Shown here: one piece after another, positions 1 to 5,302 of the stretch | How positions within the stretch are numbered: the first letter of the stretch is position 1 | Layout of the letters: the number at the start of each line of letters is the position of its first letter | Origin: Flavobacteriaceae bacterium | GTDB lineage: Bacteria; Bacteroidota; Bacteroidia; Flavobacteriales; Flavobacteriaceae | Assembly: GCA_030829155.1 (NCBI GenBank) | Contig: JAURBD010000104.1 | Location: 1-5,302 of the forward strand | DNA: 5,302 nt | Direction: 5' to 3' | Notes under the pieces: model-generated | What the model was told of the DNA's origin: nothing | What the model saw: the letters and a program-made list of their open reading frames with translations, nothing else | The model's database searches: none | Translations under genes and position numbers: made by a program

Positions 1-2
1 AC

Positions 3-1100
3 CCAAAAATTGATATTGTTGATGGTAAAATTTCGTACTCAAATGCTTATGCTGAAGGTATTGGTTCTTGGGACAAAACTTCTGTACAATATTCTTACAG
101 TGATTTTCCAGAAGGAACGGACGAGACTCAAGTGTTAAATTTAATTTTAGAGAAAAGCATTGAAGAAGGAAATCGTTTTATTTCAGATCAGGATGCACGC
201 CCAATAGGGGGAGCACACCCCTATGCTCATTTATGGGATAATGGTAGAAGTGCAGTTGAAGAGTACAAGCATCTTTTGAAGGTCAGATCGATTGCATTGA
301 AAAACTTTTCAAAAGATCAGTTGAGACATGGAGAACCTTATTCCTTTTTGAATGATCGACTAGTGCCTCTTTATTTTTTGCACCGCTATCAAGCAGAAGC
401 GATTGTAAAGTTGATTGGAGGGGTAGATTATTCTTATGGAGTTAAGGGAAAAATTCCCTTTGCAATTGAGACCATTGCCCCTCAAACCCAACGGGAGGCT
501 TTATCTACTATGGTAAATTCTCTTTCTCCAGAAACATTAGCGATTCCCAAAACTCTTTTGAAACAACTTCCACCCACTGCTTTTGGGTTTTCTCCAACTC
601 GGGAAAGTTTTCGTACCCAAACAGGTAGGGTTTTTGATGTTATGGGAGCTCCTTCCTCTCTGGGAAAAGGAATCATTCAAATGATTTTGAATCCTCAAAG
701 AATATCTCGAATAGTGCAACAAAAGGCTCTGGATAATACTCAGTTGTCTTTTGAGCAACTGACTGATGTACTAACACAACAGATCTTCAGAAAATCCTAT
801 GGTGATGCTTATTTTTCTGCAATTCAGTCTCAACTTAAAGAAATTTACTTGAATTCTCTTTTTGAACTTCATGCAAACAACAAAACAACTGCCTCCGTAA
901 AAGCCATTAGTTTTGGTATTTTAAAAGGCATTGAAAGTGATCTTAAAAAAGCTAAATCCGAACCATACAAAGAGTATTATTTGAATAAGATTAAACGTTT
1001 TCTAGCAAATCCTGATGAATTTGAAGTACAAGAAACTCCTGTACTTCCCGATGGATCCCCCATAGGAACAGATGCTTTTTGTAGTCAGTTTAAAGCATAA
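3..1100 (+). CDS. Zinc-dependent metalloprotease, C-terminal part (DUF4953-type), cut by left edge
   Basis: The reading frame is open from the left edge (first full codon at 3) to TAA at 1098-1100, giving 365 residues. The GTG at 132 is an internal valine and not the start. The sequence resembles the C-terminal region of the large Bacteroidota metalloproteases (DUF5117/DUF4953 families, usually about 800 residues or more). Family-like motifs are GIGSWDK (residues 19-25), a DARP stretch and HPYAHLWDNG (residues 72-81), and the late tail PDGSPIG near the C-terminus. In this family the segment here follows the HExxH zinc site and an SxMDY motif, so the catalytic residues and any signal peptide should lie upstream of the window. 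That means activity cannot be judged here. Such proteins are usually exported and their substrates are mostly unknown. The next gene begins 34 bases downstream behind its own promoter-like element. Family recognition is from memory of motifs; the broad call is fairly secure, the specific function is not. Confidence 0.85.
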   Translation, partial: PKIDIVDGKISYSNAYAEGIGSWDKTSVQYSYSDFPEGTDETQVLNLILEKSIEEGNRFISDQDARPIGGAHPYAHLWDNGRSAVEEYKHLLKVRSIALKNFSKDQLRHGEPYSFLNDRLVPLYFLHRYQAEAIVKLIGGVDYSYGVKGKIPFAIETIAPQTQREALSTMVNSLSPETLAIPKTLLKQLPPTAFGFSPTRESFRTQTGRVFDVMGAPSSLGKGIIQMILNPQRISRIVQQKALDNTQLSFEQLTDVLTQQIFRKSYGDAYFSAIQSQLKEIYLNSLFELHANNKTTASVKAISFGILKGIESDLKKAKSEPYKEYYLNKIKRFLANPDEFEVQETPVLPDGSPIGTDAFCSQFKA

Positions 1101-1121
1101 TTATTTAAACACATAATACTG

Positions 1122-1129
1122 TATTTTTG
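1122..1129 (+). promoter_or_regulatory. Bacteroidota -7 promoter element (TAnnTTTG) for the threonine aldolase gene
   Basis: TATTTTTG is an exact match to the TAnnTTTG -7 consensus used by the primary sigma factor of Bacteroidota. It sits in the only gap between the metalloprotease stop and the aldolase ATG and ends five bases before that ATG. I see no clear TTG-type -33 element at the usual distance upstream, so the match rests on the -7 motif and its position. The start of transcription would fall at or next to the start codon, implying a leaderless or almost leaderless message. Confidence 0.5.
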
Positions 1130-1134
1130 TAGAA

Positions 1135-2160
1135 ATGAAAGTAAATTTAATAAGTGATACTACCACGCTTCCATCCTTGGGTATGTTAGACGCTATGTAT
1201 GCTGCAAAAGTTGGAGATGATGTTTTTAAAGAAGATCCATCGGTAAATGCGTTGGAAGAAAAGGTTGCAAGATTATTCGGAAAAGAAAATGCTTTGTTTT
1301 TTCCTTCAGGAACCATGGCAAATCAAACCGCAATAAAGTTACATACCCAGCCTGGGGAACAGTTGATTTGTGATCACTATTCTCATATTTTTAATTATGA
1401 AGGCGGTGGAGTGAGTTTTAATAGTGGGGTGTCTTGTAATCTGATTGAAGGAGACCGAGGTAAGATAAATGCAAAACAAGTTGAATCAAAAATCAACCCA
1501 CCAGATTTTTATCACTCACCCTTATCCACTCTGGTTTGTTTGGAAAATACTACAAATAAAGGGGGAGGAGCATTTTATGATGTTTCAGAGATTGAAGCCA
1601 TACGATCTGTTTGTAATGATCACAATTTGGGATTACATCTCGATGGGGCACGAATATGGAACGCAATGATTGCATCGGGTCACAAACCAGAAGTTTTTGG
1701 AGGCTTGTTTGATACAATATCAGTCTGTTTTAGTAAAGGTTTAGGTGCTCCTGTTGGATCTGCTTTATTGGGTAGTAATGAGGCTATTGAAAAAGCCATT
1801 CGAATAAGAAAGATTTTTGGTGGTGGGATGCGACAAGCTGGTTATATGGCTGAAGCAGCTTCCTATGCTATTGATAATCAATGGGAATCCTTGTCCGAAG
1901 ATCACAGAAAAGCATCGGAACTAAAAAATTGCTTAGAAACACAGGATTACATCGAAAAAGTTGAACCTGTAGAGACTAATATTGTTATTTTTAAACTGAC
2001 AAATTCAGTTAAAGAAACTGATTTTATGGCTCAGTTAGAGGCTTTGGGCATACGATTTATTTCCATGGGTCAATCTAAACTTCGTATGGTTACCCACAGA
2101 GATTACACTCAGCTTCAACACGAATATGTACTAGAAATTATCAAAACCCTTAAATTTTAA
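1135..2160 (+). CDS. ltaE: Low-specificity L-threonine aldolase
   Basis: This 341-residue PLP enzyme (fold type I, aspartate aminotransferase superfamily) is expected to cleave L-threonine and allo-threonine to glycine and acetaldehyde in the cytosol. The length is normal for the family (about 330-350). The N-terminus MKVNLISDTTT matches the usual SDT start, which fixes ATG 1135. Visible family features are GDDVF (27-31), the FPSGTMANQ cofactor-phosphate loop (56-64), the HIFNYEGGG segment with the His that stacks on PLP (H84), HLDGARIWNA with the Asp that binds the pyridine nitrogen (D170) and R173, SKGLGAPVGS with the Schiff-base lysine K201, and the C-terminal LRMVTHRD segment. No key residue is missing. 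There is no Shine-Dalgarno sequence; a TAnnTTTG element lies directly upstream. The oligopeptidase B gene starts four bases after the stop, so the two are likely co-transcribed. Specificity for L- over D-threonine, or for other beta-hydroxy amino acids, cannot be told from sequence. Confidence 0.95.
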   Translation: MKVNLISDTTTLPSLGMLDAMYAAKVGDDVFKEDPSVNALEEKVARLFGKENALFFPSGTMANQTAIKLHTQPGEQLICDHYSHIFNYEGGGVSFNSGVSCNLIEGDRGKINAKQVESKINPPDFYHSPLSTLVCLENTTNKGGGAFYDVSEIEAIRSVCNDHNLGLHLDGARIWNAMIASGHKPEVFGGLFDTISVCFSKGLGAPVGSALLGSNEAIEKAIRIRKIFGGGMRQAGYMAEAASYAIDNQWESLSEDHRKASELKNCLETQDYIEKVEPVETNIVIFKLTNSVKETDFMAQLEALGIRFISMGQSKLRMVTHRDYTQLQHEYVLEIIKTLKF

Positions 2161-2164
2161 CCTT

Positions 2165-2239
2165 ATGAAACTTTATGTAAATTTTAATGTCAACTTGATC
2201 TTAATCCTGATTTTTGGTGTTATTTTCGCTCAATCTTGT
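2165..2239 (+). other. Signal sequence with lipobox-like motif of the oligopeptidase B
   Basis: Residues 1-25 show a short n-region (Met-Lys), a hydrophobic core LILILIFGVIFA (11-22), and then Q-S-Cys25 followed by N-S-D. A Cys at the end of the core followed by polar residues is typical of Bacteroidota lipoproteins. The -3 Ala and -2 Gln are poor fits to the strict lipobox [LVI][ASTVI][GAS]C. FAQ before a small residue also resembles a signal peptidase I site in this phylum. Export seems likely; lipidation is less certain. Confidence 0.65.
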
Positions 2240-4318
2240 AATTCTGATATGAAAAATACTTCTATGAAAAAACTCACACCTCCCGTTGCAGAACAAAAAC
2301 AATATCAGCACAGTATTCATAATGATATTCGGATGGACGAATATTATTGGTTGAAAGACAAAGATAATCCTGAGGTAATTGATTATTTAGAAAGAGAAAA
2401 CGACTATTACGAAAAGGCTACAAGTCATACCGTTGAATTTCAGAACGAACTTTTTGAAGAAATGAAAGCTCGTATTAAAGAAGATGATTCTTCGGTTCCC
2501 TATTTTTACAATGGCTATTGGTATGTTAGCCGTTATGAAAAAGGGAAAGAATACCCTATTTACACAAGAAAGAGAGAGACCTTAGATACTGAAGAAGAAA
2601 TTCTTTTCGATTGCAATGAATTGTCCAAAGGGCATGAGTATTTCCGTTTAGTAGGAATTAGTATTAGTCCTGACAATACCAAAGCAGCATTTGCTATTGA
2701 TACGGTATCACGTCGTCAATACACTTTGAAAGTAAAAGATTTGGTTACCGGAAAGCTTCTTGATACCTCAATTGAAAACACTACTGGTGGAAGTGTATGG
2801 GCAAAGGATAATGAAACACTATTTTACACCCAAAAAGACCCCATTACTTTGCGTTCTGAAGCAATTTATAGACATAATATTTATGCACCAAATAATGAAA
2901 AAAACTTGGTTTATGAAGAAGAAGATGATACTTTTTCGGTTTATGTTATGGATTCAAAATCAGAGGACTATATTTTTATTTCATCTTATAGCACTCTTAC
3001 CACTGAATTTCAGTACATCAAGTCAGATGAACCTTTAGGTGATTTTAAATATTTTCAAAAAAGAATTCGAGGATTAGAATACAGTATTTCTCATTTTGAA
3101 GATAATTTTTATGTATTTACAAATGCTGATGATGCGGAAAATTACAAGATTATGAAAACTCCCGTTAATCAAACGGAACGCTCCAATTGGGTTGATTTTG
3201 TAGATCATCGACCCCAAGTTCTTTTAGAAGATTTAGAAATTTTCAAAGAGTATTTTGCAATTACAGAAAGAGAAAATGGGCTCACCAAAATCCGAATTCA
3301 ATCTTGGGATGGACTAAAAGACTTTTATTTACCCATAGAAGGTGAAACTTACTCTCTTTATGCTTCTACAAATGTTGATTTCAATACAACGAAATTGCGA
3401 TATGTTTTTAATTCAATGACCTCTCCCTCTTCAGTAAGAGAATTTGACATGGCAAACGAAGAGCACAATATACTTAAAGAGCAGGAAGTTTTGGGGGATT
3501 TTGATAAAAATAATTACACCTCTGACCGTTTATGGGCTACTGCAGAAGATGGTGTTAAAATTCCAATTTCAATTGTACATCACAAGGAAACTGAATTAAA
3601 TTCAAATACTCCAATTTTGCTATATGCTTATGGTTCTTACGGATCTACTATTGATCCAAACTTTTCGACAACACGATTAAGCCTTCTGAATCGCGGTTTT
3701 GCTTTTGCTATTGCCCACATAAGAGGGGGAGAATATATGGGACGTAATTGGTATGATGATGGTAAACTATTTAATAAAAAAAATACTTTTTCTGATTTTA
3801 TTAGTTCTTCTAAATTCTTAATCGAAGAGGGAATGACTTCCTCAGAGCATTTGTATGCTTATGGAGGTTCAGCAGGAGGCTTGTTGATGGGTGTGATTTT
3901 AAATGATGCTCCTAAAATATACAATGGAGTAATATCTGCTGTTCCTTTTGTTGACGTAGTAACAACTATGCTTGACGATACAATACCCTTGACTACATCA
4001 GAATATGATGAATGGGGAAACCCTAATGATAAAGAATATTATCATTACATTAAATCATACTCTCCGTATGATAATGTAAAGGTCCAAGATTATCCCAATA
4101 TTTTAGTTACAACTGGATTGCACGATTCTCAGGTACAATATTGGGAACCTGCAAAATGGGTTGCTCGTTTAAGGAGATTAAAAACTGACAACAAACAACT
4201 ATACCTAAATACAAATATGAATGCCGGACATAGTGGAGCTTCAGGGCGTTTTGATCCGCTGCATGAAACAGCAAAAAAGTACTCTTTTTTGCTTGAGTTA
4301 GAAAATAAGTTTATGTGA
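2165..4318 (+). CDS. ptrB: Oligopeptidase B (protease II), S9A family, with N-terminal export/lipoprotein signal
   Basis: This is a 717-residue serine peptidase of the prolyl oligopeptidase family that should cleave short peptides after Arg or Lys. After a linker, a beta-propeller (about residues 50-440) is followed by an alpha/beta-hydrolase domain. The catalytic triad is visible: Ser569 in GGSAGG, Asp654 in TGLHDSQVQYWEP, and His689 in NAGHSGASGRF. The 85 and 35 residue spacings equal those I recall for E. coli PtrB (S532, D617, H652), with a constant offset of 37. VPFVDVVTTMLD and EWGNP, both typical of oligopeptidase B, are present. The 37 extra residues form a signal: Met-Lys, a hydrophobic run (11-22), then AQSC with Cys25. 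This predicts an exported lipoprotein, although signal peptidase I cleavage near FAQ is an alternative. Codons 29 and 34 are both ATG and could serve as internal starts. ATG 2165 lies four bases after the threonine aldolase stop, with no Shine-Dalgarno sequence, so translation probably follows from the same message. Confidence 0.94.
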   Translation: MKLYVNFNVNLILILIFGVIFAQSCNSDMKNTSMKKLTPPVAEQKQYQHSIHNDIRMDEYYWLKDKDNPEVIDYLERENDYYEKATSHTVEFQNELFEEMKARIKEDDSSVPYFYNGYWYVSRYEKGKEYPIYTRKRETLDTEEEILFDCNELSKGHEYFRLVGISISPDNTKAAFAIDTVSRRQYTLKVKDLVTGKLLDTSIENTTGGSVWAKDNETLFYTQKDPITLRSEAIYRHNIYAPNNEKNLVYEEEDDTFSVYVMDSKSEDYIFISSYSTLTTEFQYIKSDEPLGDFKYFQKRIRGLEYSISHFEDNFYVFTNADDAENYKIMKTPVNQTERSNWVDFVDHRPQVLLEDLEIFKEYFAITERENGLTKIRIQSWDGLKDFYLPIEGETYSLYASTNVDFNTTKLRYVFNSMTSPSSVREFDMANEEHNILKEQEVLGDFDKNNYTSDRLWATAEDGVKIPISIVHHKETELNSNTPILLYAYGSYGSTIDPNFSTTRLSLLNRGFAFAIAHIRGGEYMGRNWYDDGKLFNKKNTFSDFISSSKFLIEEGMTSSEHLYAYGGSAGGLLMGVILNDAPKIYNGVISAVPFVDVVTTMLDDTIPLTTSEYDEWGNPNDKEYYHYIKSYSPYDNVKVQDYPNILVTTGLHDSQVQYWEPAKWVARLRRLKTDNKQLYLNTNMNAGHSGASGRFDPLHETAKKYSFLLELENKFM
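4270..4293 (+). repeat. Perfect 10-bp inverted repeat (hairpin) in the 3' end of the oligopeptidase B gene
   Basis: The arm ACAAAAAAG-type sequence at 4270-4279 (A, GC, six A, G) pairs exactly with 4284-4293 (C, six T, GC, T) around the four-base loop TACT. It is AT-rich, lies inside the coding sequence about 25 bases before the stop codon, and is followed 25 bases later by an eight-T tract. The pairing is seen directly. A role in transcript ending or 3' stability is only inferred, and the codons for Ala-Lys-Lys-Tyr-Ser-Phe-Leu-Leu alone could produce it. Confidence 0.5.
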
Positions 4319-4329
4319 TTTTTTTTAAT

Positions 4330-4337
4330 TAAATTTG
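4330..4337 (+). promoter_or_regulatory. Bacteroidota -7 promoter element (TAnnTTTG) for the CBS-like gene
   Basis: TAAATTTG is an exact match to the TAnnTTTG -7 consensus. It lies in the 44-base gap after the oligopeptidase B stop, 25 bases before the ATG at 4363, so transcription would begin near 4341-4345 with a leader of about 20 bases. An eight-T tract (4319-4326) precedes it. I do not see a good -33 TTG at the expected distance. The position in an otherwise empty gap supports the call and suggests the downstream gene is its own transcription unit. Confidence 0.55.
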
Positions 4338-4362
4338 CACTGTTTTTATTCTAACCTATTGC

Positions 4363-5302
4363 ATGAGAAATAACATTCAATCTTCAAAAAATGTTCTTAG
4401 TTTAATTGGAAATACACCTTTAATTCAGCTTCAAAATGTTTCAAAAGACCTTAAAGGTTCTTTTTATGCAAAATGGGAAGCAGCGAATCCAGGGCATTCA
4501 AACAAAGATAGAATCGCACTTTTTATAATTGAAGAAGCTGAAAGAAGAGGGCTTCTTCAAAAAGGTAGTGTGATTATTGAAACTACCTCTGGTAATACCG
4601 GTTTTAGTCTTGCAATGGTTTCTTTAATCAAAGGTTATGAATGTATTTTGGCGGTGAGCTCCAAATCCTCTGAAGATAAAATTAACATGTTAAGCGCAAT
4701 GGGAGCGAAGGTTTATGTTTGTCCAGCAAATGTAAAAGCCGATGATCCAAGATCTTATTATGAAGTTGCTAAACGCATTCATAAAGAAACAGCAAATTCT
4801 TTTTACATCAATCAATATTTTAATGATTTGAACACTGAAGCACATTATCAAACTACAGGGCCAGAAATTTGGGAACAAACCAACGGTCAAATCACACATT
4901 TAGTTGCTTGTAGTGGAACCGGTGGGACAATATCAGGATGTGGTCGATTTTTGAAAGAACAAAACCCCAATATTAAAATTATTGGTGTTGATGCATATGG
5001 ATCGGTACTAAAAAAATATCATGAAACACAAGAATTAGATTTGAATGAAATTTATCCTTATAGAATAGAAGGTATAGGAAAAAACATGATTCCTACTGCT
5101 ACTGATTTTGAGGTAATTGATCATTTCGAAAAGGTTTCTGATGAAGAAAGTGCACACAGTGCACGTGAAACCACACTAAAAGAGGGTATGTTTGTAGGAT
5201 ATACATGTGGTGCTGCGGTACAAGCAATTAAACAGCTTAATGAAAAAAACATGTTTAACGATAACAGTAAAGTTGTTTGTATATTCCCAGACCACGGATC
5301 TC
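4363..5302 (+). CDS. Cystathionine beta-synthase-like PLP enzyme (cysteine synthase family), cut by right edge
   Basis: The frame from ATG 4363 is open to the right edge, giving 313 residues. It is a fold-type II PLP enzyme catalysing beta-replacement: serine plus homocysteine to cystathionine, or O-acetylserine plus sulfide to cysteine. Motifs in order: LIGNTPL (14-20), NPGHSNKDR (42-50) with PLP lysine K48, TSGNTG (75-80) binding the substrate carboxylate, DPRSYYEVAKR (128-138), SGTGGTISG (184-192) binding the PLP phosphate, DAYGS (210-214), EGIGKNMIP (236-244), GYTCGAA (279-285), and FPDHGS at the edge. The EGIG..xIP segment after the GSV loop is more typical of cystathionine beta-synthase than of CysK, so I favour the CBS-like group common in Bacteroidota (about 345 residues). 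Whether regulatory CBS domains follow cannot be seen. Cys282 sits where CysK has the Ser contacting the pyridine nitrogen. ATG 4363 puts LIGNTPL at the usual distance; there is no Shine-Dalgarno sequence. The gene lies 44 bases after oligopeptidase B with its own promoter-like element. Confidence 0.88.
   Translation, partial: MRNNIQSSKNVLSLIGNTPLIQLQNVSKDLKGSFYAKWEAANPGHSNKDRIALFIIEEAERRGLLQKGSVIIETTSGNTGFSLAMVSLIKGYECILAVSSKSSEDKINMLSAMGAKVYVCPANVKADDPRSYYEVAKRIHKETANSFYINQYFNDLNTEAHYQTTGPEIWEQTNGQITHLVACSGTGGTISGCGRFLKEQNPNIKIIGVDAYGSVLKKYHETQELDLNEIYPYRIEGIGKNMIPTATDFEVIDHFEKVSDEESAHSARETTLKEGMFVGYTCGAAVQAIKQLNEKNMFNDNSKVVCIFPDHGS

Noticed and set aside
204..224. 7-bp perfect inverted repeat (ATAGGGG / CCCCTAT) with a 7-base loop
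   Set aside because: It lies in the middle of a conserved coding motif (RPIGGAHPYAH) with no regulatory context, so codon constraint explains it.
482..758. Two minus-strand ORFs inside the metalloprotease gene
   Set aside because: They are opposite-strand shadows of a well-supported coding region, with no recognisable motifs or promoter.
132..1100. A 322-residue protein starting at GTG 132
   Set aside because: The frame is open without a stop to the left edge, and the upstream residues (including GIGSWDK) match the same protease family, so GTG 132 is an internal Val codon.
1101..1316. Minus-strand ORF of 71 residues overlapping the aldolase start
   Set aside because: It is antisense to the conserved N-terminal part of threonine aldolase and shows no protein-family features.
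1469..1669. + strand out-of-frame ORF within the aldolase gene
   Set aside because: It overlaps the PLP-binding core in another frame, and the real frame is fully supported by family motifs.
2760..3038. + strand 92-residue out-of-frame ORF within oligopeptidase B
   Set aside because: It is a shadow of the beta-propeller coding region; its hydrophobic, Lys/Phe-rich content is typical of AT-rich frame-shifted translation.
4319..4362. Intrinsic terminator after oligopeptidase B
   Set aside because: There is a T8 tract but no GC-rich stem directly before it; the only nearby palindrome (TTTAATTAAA) is too weak.
4690..4899. Minus-strand ORF of 69 residues, hydrophobic and Cys-rich
   Set aside because: It is antisense to the CBS-like gene, and its composition follows from reading the opposite strand of AT-rich code.
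5149..5164. AGTGCAC repeated twice, two bases apart
   Set aside because: It encodes Ser-Ala-His-Ser-Ala-Arg inside the CBS-like gene, and two short copies are within chance expectation.

Overview
The window looks like an ordinary chromosomal stretch from a member of the Bacteroidota, most likely a flavobacterium. The base composition is AT-rich. No start codon has a Shine-Dalgarno sequence. Two intergenic gaps carry exact matches to the Bacteroidota -7 promoter element TAnnTTTG, and all four proteins are closest to Bacteroidota forms of their families as far as I can judge from memory. All genes are on the + strand and tightly packed. I found no mobile element, CRISPR array, tRNA, rRNA or riboswitch.

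Layout: (1) 3-1100, the C-terminal 365 residues of a large zinc-dependent metalloprotease whose start and catalytic zinc motif lie left of the window. (2) 1101-1134, a short gap with a TAnnTTTG element only five bases before the next ATG. (3) 1135-2160, a complete low-specificity L-threonine aldolase. (4) 2165-4318, a complete S9A oligopeptidase B (protease II) that follows after four bases and carries an N-terminal export signal with a lipobox-like cysteine. (5) 4319-4362, a gap with a T-tract and a second TAnnTTTG element. (6) 4363 to the right edge, a cystathionine beta-synthase-like PLP enzyme lacking only its C-terminal end.

The threonine aldolase and the peptidase are probably co-transcribed. 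Two of the genes encode peptidases, and two encode PLP enzymes acting on small hydroxy or sulfur amino acids (Thr/Gly and Ser/Cys/homocysteine). A loose theme of peptide scavenging and amino-acid interconversion is possible, but nothing shows a dedicated pathway. I see no convincing undescribed system. The points most worth a second look are the exported oligopeptidase B with possible internal cytosolic starts, its changed substrate-pocket acidic residues, the potentially leaderless threonine aldolase transcript, and a perfect AT-rich hairpin in the 3' end of the peptidase gene.
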